A stretch of DNA of 64,000 bases from JACVRW01 sp963813495. GTDB lineage: Bacteria > Actinomycetota > Thermoleophilia > Solirubrobacterales > Thermoleophilaceae. The notes below the pieces were generated by a model. The model did not search any database. It had not been told where the DNA came from and saw nothing but the letters and a program-made list of their open reading frames with translations. The translations under genes and the position numbers were made by a program. Positions 42,351-50,406 of this stretch are shown here, one piece after another (the stretch's first letter is position 1; every line of letters starts with the position of its first letter). Location of the stretch: positions 591,542-655,541 of the forward strand of contig CAWEZC010000011.1 of NCBI GenBank assembly GCA_963813495.1. The letters run 5' to 3'.

Positions 42351-43192
42351 TGGGGGCGCAGCGTCTCCACCACGCGGCCGGCGGAGTGGGCGCCCATCAC
42401 CAGGCCCTGCGGGCAGGCGCGGCGCAAGGTGTGCCAGCCGCAGCCGGCGAGCACCCGTAGCTCTCGCGCCAGGCCGGGCGCCCGGCGCCGGCGTTCGTCA
42501 GAGGAGCGCGCCGCCTGCCCGCGCGCGTAGGCCGCTCGAGCCAGACGCCCGAGGCGCGCGTCCTCGGCCGTACGGCGATGGTCCAGGCCGGCCGCGGCGA
42601 TGTACTCGATCCGCCCGCCGGCCGTGCGCAGCCGCTCGAGCCACTCCTCCTCGTCCCCGTGCGGGCGCACGATCGACTCGTCGAAGGGGCCGATGCGCTC
42701 TACCGCAGAGCGCCGCACGGCGAAGTTGGCGCCCCAAACCATCTCCGCCTCGCGATCGTCGGGGCCGAGATCGAGCGTGGTGATGGGCGGGTCCTCGCGC
42801 CCGCAGCCGCGCGGCGCGCCGCCCTCGAAGCGGGCGCGGATCGGACCTCCGAAGGCCTCGGCCTGCGGGTTGCGGTGGGCGCCCTCGACCAAGGCGTCGA
42901 GCCAGCCCTCGGGGACGAGCACGTCGTCGTCCACGAAGGCGATCAGCGGCGCGCCGGCCTCGCGCAGGCCGGTGTTGCGGGCGGCGTTGAGGCTGCGCCG
43001 CTCGCCGTGGCTCACCCGGCGGACCCCGTGGCGCTCGGCCACATCGGGGGTGGAGTCGGTGGCCCCGTCGTCGACGACGAGGAGCTCATGGGTGGCCTGG
43101 GTGCGCTGGCGTTGCAGCGAGTCGAGCGTCACCTCGAGATACGCCGCGCGGCCGCGCGTGGGGACCACCACCGTGACCGCCGGCGGCTCCAT
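42347..43192 (-). CDS. Glycosyltransferase, GT2 family
   Basis: This 281-residue protein starts at ATG 43192, 7 nt after a -10 box. Typical GT2 sequence: VTVVVPTRGRAAYLEVTLDSLQRQ, HELLVVDDGATDSTPDV, LNAARNTGLREAGAPLIAFVDDDVLVPEGW (DxD) and VWGANFAVRRSAVERIGPFDES. It is an inverting transferase using a nucleotide-diphosphate sugar. The longer in-frame upstream region overlaps the divergent GT4 gene and is not coding. Confidence 0.88.
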   Translation of the reverse strand: MEPPAVTVVVPTRGRAAYLEVTLDSLQRQRTQATHELLVVDDGATDSTPDVAERHGVRRVSHGERRSLNAARNTGLREAGAPLIAFVDDDVLVPEGWLDALVEGAHRNPQAEAFGGPIRARFEGGAPRGCGREDPPITTLDLGPDDREAEMVWGANFAVRRSAVERIGPFDESIVRPHGDEEEWLERLRTAGGRIEYIAAAGLDHRRTAEDARLGRLARAAYARGQAARSSDERRRRAPGLARELRVLAGCGWHTLRRACPQGLVMGAHSAGRVVETLRPQ

Positions 43193-43198
43193 CGCCGA

Positions 43199-43205
43199 TA
43201 GCGTA
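43199..43205. promoter_or_regulatory. Shared symmetric -10 element for two divergent glycosyltransferase genes
   Basis: TAGCGTA reads TAGCGT on the plus strand (11 nt before ATG 43216) and TACGCT on the minus strand (7 nt before ATG 43192). The whole gap between the two start codons is 23 bp, so one -10 region must serve both. Confidence 0.5.
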
Positions 43206-43215
43206 ACCCCGGCCG

Positions 43216-44364
43216 ATGCGTGTTCTCGTGGTGCACAACCGCTATCGCCTGCACGGGGGCGAGGAGCGGGCGGTCGAGTTGCAGGTCGGGGCGCTGCGAC
43301 GTGCGGGTGTGGCCCACGCACTGCTGGAGCGCGACTCCGCCGAGGTGTCGCGCCGCGAGGCCGCCCGGGCGCTGTGGCGCGGAGGGCGCGACGAGCAGGA
43401 CGTGGCCGCCGCGGTGCACGAGCTGCGGGCCGACGTGGTGCACGTGCACAACATGCTGCCCCTGCTGGGCCCTCGGGCCCTGGCCGCGGCACGCGATGCG
43501 GGCGCCAAGGTGGTGCTCCAGCTGCACAACGTGCGGCTGTTCTGCGCCATCGGGGTGGCCGCCCGCGACGGCGGTCCGTGCTTTCGCTGCCATCACCGCC
43601 AGACGCTGCCCGGGCTGATGCTCAACTGCCGCGGCTCGCTGCCCGAGGCGGCCGTCTACGCCGCGTCGCTGGCGCGCCATCAGCCCGCGGTGCTGGCAGG
43701 CGTGGACCGCTTCGTGGTCCCCAGCCGCTACGCCGCCGGGCAGGTGGTCAAGCTCGGCCTGCCCGCCGACCGAGTGGCGGTGCTGCCGCACTTCCTGCCC
43801 GACGCGGCCTTCGCCCAGCACTCGGTGGCCGACGAGGGCCGTTACGCCCTCCTCGCCGCCCGCCTGTCTGTGGAGAAGGGGGTCGACACCGCGGTGGAGG
43901 CCGCCGCGCTCAGCGGCGTGCCCCTGCGCGTGGCCGGCGAGGGCCCGGCGGCGGCCCATCTACGCGAACTCGTCGCACGGCTGGCGGCGCCCGTCGAGTT
44001 CCTCGGCCGGCTCGAGCGCGACGAGCTGCAGCACCAGCTGGCGGGCGCGGCGATGCTCGTGATGCCGTCGCGCTACCACGAGTTCGCGGGCTACGCCGCG
44101 CTCGAGGCGATGGGGGCCGGCGTGCCCGTGGTGGTCACCACGCTCGGCGCCCCGCCCGAGCTGGCCGGGCACGAGCACAGCGTGGCCCCCAACGACCCCG
44201 GCGACCTCGCCGGGCGCATGTCCGCGCTCTGGGACGATCCCGATCGCCGCGGCCGGGACGGCGACGCCCTGCTGGCGCGCGCCAGCGACCGCTACGGCGA
44301 GCGCCGCCACGTGAGGGCGCTGCTGACGCTGTACGAGCGCCTTGCGGAGGGCCAGGCGCTCTAG
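43216..44364 (+). CDS. Glycosyltransferase, GT4 family
   Basis: This 382-residue GT-B enzyme has RVLVVHNRYRLHGGEERAVE at the N-terminus, VVHVHNMLPLLGP, a CFRCHHRQTLPGLMLNC segment with paired cysteines (CxxC), AARLSVEKGVDTAVEAA and the donor site MPSRYHEFAGYAALEAMGAGVPVVVT. The CxxCH-type segment is common in GT4 proteins of actinobacterial capsule loci. Specificity is unknown. Confidence 0.88.
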   Translation: MRVLVVHNRYRLHGGEERAVELQVGALRRAGVAHALLERDSAEVSRREAARALWRGGRDEQDVAAAVHELRADVVHVHNMLPLLGPRALAAARDAGAKVVLQLHNVRLFCAIGVAARDGGPCFRCHHRQTLPGLMLNCRGSLPEAAVYAASLARHQPAVLAGVDRFVVPSRYAAGQVVKLGLPADRVAVLPHFLPDAAFAQHSVADEGRYALLAARLSVEKGVDTAVEAAALSGVPLRVAGEGPAAAHLRELVARLAAPVEFLGRLERDELQHQLAGAAMLVMPSRYHEFAGYAALEAMGAGVPVVVTTLGAPPELAGHEHSVAPNDPGDLAGRMSALWDDPDRRGRDGDALLARASDRYGERRHVRALLTLYERLAEGQAL

Positions 44365-44367
44365 GCT
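44362..44367 (+). promoter_or_regulatory. Putative -10 box of the aminotransferase / Gfo-Idh / LhgO unit
   Basis: TAGGCT overlaps the stop region of the preceding gene and ends 10 nt before ATG 44378. It suggests that the three-gene unit can be transcribed on its own. Confidence 0.4.
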
Positions 44368-44377
44368 GTTCGGCCGC

Positions 44378-45463
44378 ATGGCTGTACCGCTCTTCGCCAC
44401 CTCGCTCGACCCCTATCAGGAGCGCATCGCGCAGCGCCTCGCCGAGGTCGCCGCCTCGGGGCGCTACATCCTCGGACCGGAGCTGCAGGCCTTCGAGGAG
44501 GAGTTCGCCGCCTATCTCGGGGTCGAGCACGTCGTCGGGGTGGCCAACGGCACCGACGCCCTCACGATCGCGCTGCGCGCGCTCGGCGTCGGGCCCGGCT
44601 GCGAGGTGATCTGCCCCTCGCTGACCTTCTACGCCACCGCCGAAGCGATCGTCAACGCCGGTGCGGTGCCGGTGTTCTGCGAGGTCGACGCCGACAGCTT
44701 CTGCATCACGGCCGAGACCGTGCGCCCGCTCCTGTCAGAGCGCACGGGGGCGATCGTGCCCGTCCACCTGTTCGGCAACGTCGCCCCCGTGGCCGAGCTG
44801 CGCGAGCTCGGCGTGCCGGTGCTGGAGGACGCGGCCCAGGCCGCCGGGGCCACGCTCGACGGCCGGCGCGCGGGGGCGCTGGGCGACGCCGCCACCTTTA
44901 GCTTCTTCCCCTCCAAGAACCTGCCCTGCCTGGGCGACGGCGGTGCGATCACCACCGGCGACGCGGGCGTGGCCGAGCGGGCCCGCACGCTGCGCTTCCA
45001 CGGCTCGACCGACAAGAAGCACCACACCGAGGTGGGCTACAACTCGCGCCTCGACTCCATGCAGGCGGCCGTGCTGCGTCTGCTGCTGCCCGAGCTCGAC
45101 GGCTGGAACGCCGCCCGCCGCCGCGCGGCCGGGCTCTACGCGGACGCCGGCCTGGGAGAGCACGTGCGGCTGCCGTCGGCCACACCCGGGGCCGAGCACG
45201 TCTACCACCTGTTCGTGGTCGTCAGCCCCGAGGCCGATGCCCTGGCCGCCCGGCTCGCCGACGCCGGCATCGGGGCGCGCGGCTACTACCGCACGCCGGT
45301 GCACCGCCAGCCGGCGATGGCGCGCTACGTGGCGCCGGGTCTGGAGCTTCCGGTGACCGACGAGCTGGCGGCCACCATCCTCGCCCTGCCCATGGGCCCC
45401 GAGCTGGACGAGCGGCAGGTGGAGGCCGTGGTGGCGGCCTGCGCGGACCGGGTCCCCACGTGA
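44378..45463 (+). CDS. DegT/DnrJ/EryC1/StrS aminotransferase, WbpE-like
   Basis: This 361-residue PLP enzyme has SGRYILGPELQAFEEEFAAYLGVEHVVGVANGTDALTIAL, VPVHLFGN, VLEDAAQAAGATLDG (PLP-binding Asp), the Schiff-base Lys in FSFFPSKNLPCLGDGGAI, and VGYNSRLDSMQAAVL. The RYILGPE and SFFPSK wording resembles WbpE/WlbC, which aminates the 3-keto group of UDP-GlcNAcA using glutamate. Such a role fits the adjoining Gfo/Idh dehydrogenase and the UDP-sugar dehydrogenase at 48.6 kb. The exact sugar is inferred. The stop overlaps the next GTG. Confidence 0.88.
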   Translation: MAVPLFATSLDPYQERIAQRLAEVAASGRYILGPELQAFEEEFAAYLGVEHVVGVANGTDALTIALRALGVGPGCEVICPSLTFYATAEAIVNAGAVPVFCEVDADSFCITAETVRPLLSERTGAIVPVHLFGNVAPVAELRELGVPVLEDAAQAAGATLDGRRAGALGDAATFSFFPSKNLPCLGDGGAITTGDAGVAERARTLRFHGSTDKKHHTEVGYNSRLDSMQAAVLRLLLPELDGWNAARRRAAGLYADAGLGEHVRLPSATPGAEHVYHLFVVVSPEADALAARLADAGIGARGYYRTPVHRQPAMARYVAPGLELPVTDELAATILALPMGPELDERQVEAVVAACADRVPT

Positions 45464-46455
45464 GCGAGCCGGTGCGGATCGGGGTGGTGGGCCTCGGCTA
45501 CTGGGGCCCCAACCTGGCGCGCAACTTCGACGCCCTGCCCGAGGCCGAGCTGCGCTGGATCTGCGACGGCTCGCAGGAGCAGCTCGAGCGCATCGCCTCG
45601 CGCTTCCCGAGCGCGCGCACCACCACCTCCCTCGACGACCTCCTGGACGATCCCGAGCTCGACGCCGTGGTCATCGCCACCCCGGTGCCCAGCCACGCGC
45701 AGCTCGCGCAGCGCGCGCTCGAGGCGGGCAAGCACTGCTTCGTCGAGAAGCCGCTGGCGGAGTCCACCGATGACGCCAAAGCCGTGGTCGACGCCGCCCG
45801 CGCCGCCGGCCGCACGCTGATGGTGGGCCACCTGCTCGAGTACCACCCGGGCCTCGACCGGCTCAAGGAGCTGGTCGACACGGGTGAGCTGGGCGACATC
45901 CACTACCTCTACGGAAACCGCCTCAACCTGGGCAAGGTGAGAGCCGAGGAGAACGCGCTCTGGTCGCTCGGCGCCCACGATGTCTCCGTGGTACTGAGGC
46001 TGGCCGGCGAGGAGCCGCTGGAGTGCCACGCGCACGGCGAGAGCTACATGCAGGAGAGCGTCGAGGACGTGGTCTTCTGCTACCTGCGCTTCCCCTCCGG
46101 CCTGGCCGCCCACCTGCACCTGTCCTGGCTCGATCCCCACAAGGAGCGCCGCTTCACGGTGGTCGGCTCGAAGAAGATGGCCACCTTCGACGACATGGCC
46201 CTGGAGGGCAAGCTGACCCTCTACGACAAGGGCTTCGACCAGGCCTACGAGGGCTACGGCGAGTACATCGCCCGCTCGGGCGACGTCTTCTCCCCGCAGA
46301 TCTCCAACGAGGAGCCGCTGCGCATCGAGTGCCGCCACTTCGTGGAGCGAGTGCGCGACGGCGCGCCGCCACGGTCGGACGGCGAGACCGGGGTGCGGGT
46401 GGTGCGCGTGCTGGAGGAGCTGCAGCGGAGCTTGGACACGGGGGCGCGCCCATGA
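45460..46455 (+). CDS. Gfo/Idh/MocA-family NAD(P)-dependent sugar dehydrogenase
   Basis: This 331-residue protein has the Rossmann motif IGVVGLGYWGPNLARNF, the family EKP motif in HCFVEKPLAESTDDA, GHLLEYHPGLDRL and the substrate-domain sequence NALWSLGAHDVSVVLRLAG. It is coupled to the aminotransferase (GTGA overlap) and to the next oxidase (ATGA overlap). With a 3-aminotransferase beside it, it probably oxidises C3 of a UDP-GlcNAc or UDP-GlcNAcA derivative. Related WbpB/WlbA enzymes regenerate NAD by reducing 2-oxoglutarate to 2-hydroxyglutarate. Whether this subfamily does so is not known. Confidence 0.88.
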   Translation: MSEPVRIGVVGLGYWGPNLARNFDALPEAELRWICDGSQEQLERIASRFPSARTTTSLDDLLDDPELDAVVIATPVPSHAQLAQRALEAGKHCFVEKPLAESTDDAKAVVDAARAAGRTLMVGHLLEYHPGLDRLKELVDTGELGDIHYLYGNRLNLGKVRAEENALWSLGAHDVSVVLRLAGEEPLECHAHGESYMQESVEDVVFCYLRFPSGLAAHLHLSWLDPHKERRFTVVGSKKMATFDDMALEGKLTLYDKGFDQAYEGYGEYIARSGDVFSPQISNEEPLRIECRHFVERVRDGAPPRSDGETGVRVVRVLEELQRSLDTGARP

Positions 46456-47633
46456 CAGCGACAGGTGCTCCTGGCGAGCGTGATTTCGTGATCGTCGGCG
46501 GTGGGATCGTTGGGCTCGCGGTGGCCCGTGAGCTGAGCCTGCGCTGGCCGGACCGCACGCTGGCGGTGCTCGAGTCAGGCCCCTCCGTAGGGAGCGGGCA
46601 GACCGGGGCGAACAGCGGCGTGATCCATGCCGGCATCTACTACAAGCCCGGCTCGCTCAAGGCACGACTGTGCGTGTCCGGGGCGCGCGAGCTGTACGCC
46701 TACTGCGAGCGGCACATGATCCCGCACGAGCGCTGCGGCAAGCTGATCGTGGCCCGGCACCCCGGCGAGCTCGCGCAGCTGGACGAGCTCGAGCGCCGCG
46801 GGAAGGAGAACGGTGTCACCGAACTGCGGCGCCTGACCGCCGAGGAGCTCAGGCAGTTCGAGCCGCACGCGACGGGCGTTGCCGCGCTCGACTCGCCCTC
46901 GACGGGCATCGTCGACTTCGGCGCTGTCGCTCGCTCGCTGGCCGACGGCCTGCGTGACCGTGGCGCCGACGTCGTGACTTCATGCGGGGTCGATGACGTG
47001 GCCATGCGCAGCGATCGCGTCGCCCTCCTCCATCCGCAGGGTGAGACCCGAGCTCGGTTCGCCGTCTTCTGCGCCGGAGCCCAGTCCGACCGCCTCGCCG
47101 TCGCCGCCGGCGCCTCACCCGACCCGCGGATCGTGCCCTTCCGGGGGCAGTACCTCTACCTGCGTCCCGAGCGGTCCCACCTCGTCAAGACCCTGATCTA
47201 TCCCGTGCCCGACCCCTCCTTGCCGTTTCTCGGCGTGCATCTGAGCCGGCACATCGATGGTCGCGTGTCGCTCGGCCCCAGTGCGCTGCTCTGGCCCCGC
47301 AACGCCGGCGACCTCACCTGGCCGGGTACCTGGCGCGTGGCGCGACATTGGTGGCGAACAGGCCTGACCGAACTGCGTCATGCGGCTCACAAGAAGAGCT
47401 TCGCCGAGGCGGCGGCGCAGTACGTTCCGGAGATCGGCCCGGGCGACTTCAGCGGCGGCTTCGCCGGCGTGCGCGCTCAGGCGGTTTCGCGAAAGGGTGC
47501 GCTGGTGGACGACTTCGTCGTTTCACAGACCCCACGGGCGCTCCACGTACGTAACGCGCCATCCCCGGCGGCGACCTCGTCTCTGGCGATCGCCCGCCTG
47601 ATCGGGGACCGCGTGGACGCCGCCCTCGGCTGA
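46452..47633 (+). CDS. lhgO: L-2-hydroxyglutarate oxidase-like FAD enzyme
   Basis: This 393-residue DAO-fold flavoprotein has DFVIVGGGIVGLAVARELSLRWP (dinucleotide site), SGQTGANSGVIHAGIYYKPGSLKARLC, ALDSPSTGIVDFGAVARSLADGL, FRGQYLYL, HLSRHIDGRVSLGPSALL and the C-terminal VRNAPSPAATSSLAIARLIGD. These match LhgO, which oxidises L-2-hydroxyglutarate to 2-oxoglutarate and passes electrons to quinone or oxygen. The ATG start lies inside the Gfo/Idh stop, so it is translationally coupled to a sugar dehydrogenase. This is an unusual setting that suggests recycling of a 2-hydroxyglutarate by-product. Confidence 0.87.
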   Translation: MTATGAPGERDFVIVGGGIVGLAVARELSLRWPDRTLAVLESGPSVGSGQTGANSGVIHAGIYYKPGSLKARLCVSGARELYAYCERHMIPHERCGKLIVARHPGELAQLDELERRGKENGVTELRRLTAEELRQFEPHATGVAALDSPSTGIVDFGAVARSLADGLRDRGADVVTSCGVDDVAMRSDRVALLHPQGETRARFAVFCAGAQSDRLAVAAGASPDPRIVPFRGQYLYLRPERSHLVKTLIYPVPDPSLPFLGVHLSRHIDGRVSLGPSALLWPRNAGDLTWPGTWRVARHWWRTGLTELRHAAHKKSFAEAAAQYVPEIGPGDFSGGFAGVRAQAVSRKGALVDDFVVSQTPRALHVRNAPSPAATSSLAIARLIGDRVDAALG

Positions 47634-47653
47634 CCGCCACGCGAGGGCCAGGG

Positions 47654-48625
47654 TCACAAGCCGGGCGAGGCGAACTCCTGCTCTCGCAGCCAGTTGACCG
47701 TCCCGGCGATCCCCTCCTCCAGCGGCACGCGTGCCTCCCAGCCCAGCAGAAGGCGTGCCTTCTCGACTGACGGCCAGCGCCGCTGGACGTCGACATCGAA
47801 GCTCGGCATGTGCTCGAGTTCGAACTCGGCCGGATCCTCGCCGCAGGTTGCCCAGATGATGCGCGCGATATCGGCGACCGTGCGCTCCTCTTCGGCGGAG
47901 ACGTTGAAGTCCTCGTTCTCGCCCGCCGGGTGAGCCATCGCCGTGACCACGCCGTCGGCGATGTCGTCTACGTGGGTCAGCGTGCGTGTCTGATCCCCCG
48001 AGCCGAAGATCGGCAGCGGCCGTTGGCCGCCGAGCACCTTGCGAATAACGTCGGGAACCATGTGAGCGATGCCGGGTTCGTCCTCCGGCAGTTCGCCCGG
48101 ACCGTAGGCGTTGAAGGGGCGGCAGATGGTGAACGGCACGCCGTGCTCGTCGTGCAGAGCGCGACAGTAGACCTCACCGGCGAGCTTCGAGAAGCCGTAG
48201 GCCGAGCGGGGCGCCGGACAGTCGAGCAGGTGCTGTTCGCGCGTCGGGAACTCGCTGGCGCGCTCGAAGACCATCGACGAAGACACATAGATGAGCCGCT
48301 CGACCCGCTGGTCCAGCGCGGCCCGGAAGACGGCGTTGTAGAGACCGTTGTTGACCTCGAGCAGGGTGTGCGGGAGCCGATGGAAGTTCGCGATCCCACC
48401 CACGATCGCGGCCAGGTGGATGACGTGGGTGCAGCCAGCGACGGCGTGGCGCGCCTCGCCGGCTTCGAGCAGATTGCCGGTGCGAACGTCGACCGCCTCG
48501 CGCATCCATGCGGGGGCATCGCGCTGATCCGACACGCGCACGTCGAACCCCGGCTCCCGCAGCAGCCTGCGCACCACCGCACAGCCGATCGTCCCTGCTC
48601 CGCCCGTTATCAGCACGCGGCTCAC
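47654..48625 (-). CDS. NAD-dependent nucleotide-sugar epimerase/dehydratase
   Basis: This 323-residue extended SDR has RVLITGGAGTIGCAVVRRLL (GxxGxxG), HVIHLAAIVGGIANF, IYVSSSMVFERAS, the catalytic YGFSK (YxxxK) and FNAYGPGE. The GTG start overlaps the stop of the upstream UDP-sugar dehydrogenase gene (GTGA), so the two act together. It may be a 4-epimerase of a UDP-uronic acid, or another sugar modifier. It is convergent to the LhgO-like gene, 20 bp away. Confidence 0.87.
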   Translation of the reverse strand: MSRVLITGGAGTIGCAVVRRLLREPGFDVRVSDQRDAPAWMREAVDVRTGNLLEAGEARHAVAGCTHVIHLAAIVGGIANFHRLPHTLLEVNNGLYNAVFRAALDQRVERLIYVSSSMVFERASEFPTREQHLLDCPAPRSAYGFSKLAGEVYCRALHDEHGVPFTICRPFNAYGPGELPEDEPGIAHMVPDVIRKVLGGQRPLPIFGSGDQTRTLTHVDDIADGVVTAMAHPAGENEDFNVSAEEERTVADIARIIWATCGEDPAEFELEHMPSFDVDVQRRWPSVEKARLLLGWEARVPLEEGIAGTVNWLREQEFASPGL

Positions 48626-49854
48626 TCTGCGACTGCCCGTTCCCGCACCACTCCGAACACACGGCCGGAGCCGGTCACGTTCCAGGGATCTACCACCAGG
48701 GTCCCCTCGGGAAGCCGCTCGAGCAGTCCGGTGAAGGCTGAATGATCGGTGGCCACCACGACCGCGTCGACGCCCTCGAGCGCGGCCTCGAGGGGCTCCG
48801 AATCCCGGGGCACGTGGGGATCGTGCCTCGTCACGTGCGCCAGTTCCCTCTCGAGCATGCGCACCAGCTTGTAGGAGAGGGAGTCGCGCACATCGTCGGA
48901 GTCGCGCTTGAAGGTGAGACCCAGAACGGCCACCTTGAGATCTCGCAGGGAGCCGCCCAGCCGCGACTTCAGTCCCTTGACGAGGAACAGCGGCACGGTC
49001 TCGTGGACCCGGGAGACGGCGAGCAGCATGCCGGGTGCGCTCGAGCGTTCTTCCGAGAAGGTGAAGTCCTTCCGCAGGCATGCTCCGGCCGTGAGCCCCG
49101 GTCGAGCCATCCCGCCGCGGGGGTAGTCGTGGTTGATCAGCTCGATCACGTCGAAGACGTTTGCGCCGTATTGCTCGCACTCCATCATCAGCAGGTTCGG
49201 TAGAGCGAACTGGGTGTAGCGGAGGATGTTGGTCCAGATCTTGGCCAGCTCCGCCTGCACGGGCGTGGTCTGGACGATCTGGGTCCCGAAGACCTCGAAC
49301 AGTCCGGCCGCCCGTGCGCCGGATCCCTCGCCCACGCCGCCAACGATGCAGGGCAGCGTGGCGATCTCCTCCAGGAAGTGATTCTCGGCAATTCGCTCGG
49401 GCACATGGGCGACGAAGAGGTCCTCGCCCACCTTGAAGCCCCTGCGCTGCTCGATGTACCCCGCCACCCACTCGGTGGTCCCAGGCGCCACCGTCGACCG
49501 CAGAATCAGCGAGTGGCCGTCACGTAGGACCGGCAGCAGATCGTCGACAACCCCGCGGATCTGTGAGATGTCGATCTCGATATGGACGTAGGAGGGGGTG
49601 TGCAGCGTGAGCACGATGTGATCGGCTCGGGCGGCCTCGGTGACCTTGTCGGTCAGCTCCAGCCGCCCGGCGGCGGTCGCTGCATCGAGAAGCTCTTGAG
49701 CGCCCGTCTCCCGGAAGGGCATGTGCCCGGCGCCGAGCTGTTCGATGACGGCGGCCTCGCGCTCTACCCCGATCACGTCGAGGCCCCGATCCGCCAGAGA
49801 GAGCGCGAGTGGCAGGCCTACCCGGCCGAGCCCGACGACCGCAACGTCAGCCAT
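48622..49854 (-). CDS. UDP-sugar 6-dehydrogenase (UDP-GlcNAc/ManNAc dehydrogenase type)
   Basis: This 410-residue protein starts at ATG 49854, giving the Rossmann N-terminus DVAVVGLGRVGLPLALSLADRG. It continues with LILRSTVAPGTTEWV, VAHVPERIAENHFLEEIATLPCIVGGVG, the helical ELAKIWTNILRYTQFALPNLLM, a catalytic Cys in GLTAGACLRKDFTF and VLGLTFKRDSDDVRDSLSYKLV. The VPERI and GxCLxKD motifs match WecC/WbpA-type dehydrogenases, which make UDP-ManNAcA or UDP-GlcNAcA, rather than UDP-glucose dehydrogenase. It overlaps rmlC by 8 bp. Its product could feed the aminotransferase unit at 44.4-47.6 kb. Confidence 0.9.
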   Translation of the reverse strand: MADVAVVGLGRVGLPLALSLADRGLDVIGVEREAAVIEQLGAGHMPFRETGAQELLDAATAAGRLELTDKVTEAARADHIVLTLHTPSYVHIEIDISQIRGVVDDLLPVLRDGHSLILRSTVAPGTTEWVAGYIEQRRGFKVGEDLFVAHVPERIAENHFLEEIATLPCIVGGVGEGSGARAAGLFEVFGTQIVQTTPVQAELAKIWTNILRYTQFALPNLLMMECEQYGANVFDVIELINHDYPRGGMARPGLTAGACLRKDFTFSEERSSAPGMLLAVSRVHETVPLFLVKGLKSRLGGSLRDLKVAVLGLTFKRDSDDVRDSLSYKLVRMLERELAHVTRHDPHVPRDSEPLEAALEGVDAVVVATDHSAFTGLLERLPEGTLVVDPWNVTGSGRVFGVVRERAVAE

Positions 49855-50383
49855 TCCGGTCGAGCTCGCGCAACAGCGGTGCTCCGCGATCGCGCTCGGA
49901 GGTCTGGAAGGCGATTCCCTCGGGCCACTCGATCCCGACGTCCGGATCATCGAAGCGGAAGCCGGCCTCGCGCCGCGGGTCGTAGTAGTCCGAGCAGCGA
50001 TAGAGGACGTCGGCGCTTTCCGAGAGGACGCAGAAGCCGTGACCGAAGCCGTCCGGGACGTAGAGCTGGTGATGCGACTCGTCGTCGAGCGGGAAGCCTT
50101 CCCACCGCCCGAAGGAGGATGAACCGGGACGGATGTCGACCACGACGTCCAGGATCTCTCCCCGCGCGCAGCGGATCAGCTTCGCCATGCCGGGCTGGAA
50201 GTGCATGCCGCGCAGCACGCCGTGGGCCGAGCGCGAGTGGTTGTCCTGGACCCATTCGTCGTGCAGGCCAAGCTCCTCGAGGGCGCTGGCCCGGAAGGTC
50301 TCGAGGAAGAATCCGCGCGCGTCGCCGTGGACGGCCGGTTCGATGAGGACGGGGCCGTCCAGACGGGTGGCTAGGCGGTTCAT
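49847..50383 (-). CDS. rmlC: dTDP-4-dehydrorhamnose 3,5-epimerase
   Basis: This 178-residue cupin-fold enzyme has DARGFFLETFRASALEELGL, WVQDNHSRSAHGVLRGMHFQPG (catalytic His), LDVVVDIRPGSSSFGRWEGF and LYVPDGFGHGFCVLSESADVLYRCSDYYDP. It epimerises C3 and C5 of dTDP-4-keto-6-deoxyglucose on the route to dTDP-rhamnose. The rmlA, rmlB and rmlD genes are not in the window, so they must lie elsewhere. Its promoter box is 9 nt upstream. Confidence 0.93.
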   Translation of the reverse strand: MNRLATRLDGPVLIEPAVHGDARGFFLETFRASALEELGLHDEWVQDNHSRSAHGVLRGMHFQPGMAKLIRCARGEILDVVVDIRPGSSSFGRWEGFPLDDESHHQLYVPDGFGHGFCVLSESADVLYRCSDYYDPRREAGFRFDDPDVGIEWPEGIAFQTSERDRGAPLLRELDRNG

Positions 50384-50392
50384 GCGCGCCCG

Positions 50393-50398
50393 AGCCTA
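50393..50398 (-). promoter_or_regulatory. Putative -10 box of the rmlC operon
   Basis: TAGGCT on the minus strand ends 9 nt before ATG 50383. Confidence 0.45.
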
Positions 50399-50406
50399 TC
50401 CACTGG

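Noticed and set aside
46023..46451. Extension of the LhgO frame upstream into the Gfo/Idh gene
   Set aside because: The extension is Arg/Pro-rich and overlaps a well-conserved gene in another frame. ATG 46452 overlaps the Gfo/Idh stop and begins directly before the FAD motif.
48626..49471. Long N-terminal extension of the epimerase frame through the UDP-sugar dehydrogenase gene
   Set aside because: The extension is a shadow of the dehydrogenase gene. The SDR motif begins right after GTG 48625, which overlaps the dehydrogenase stop.
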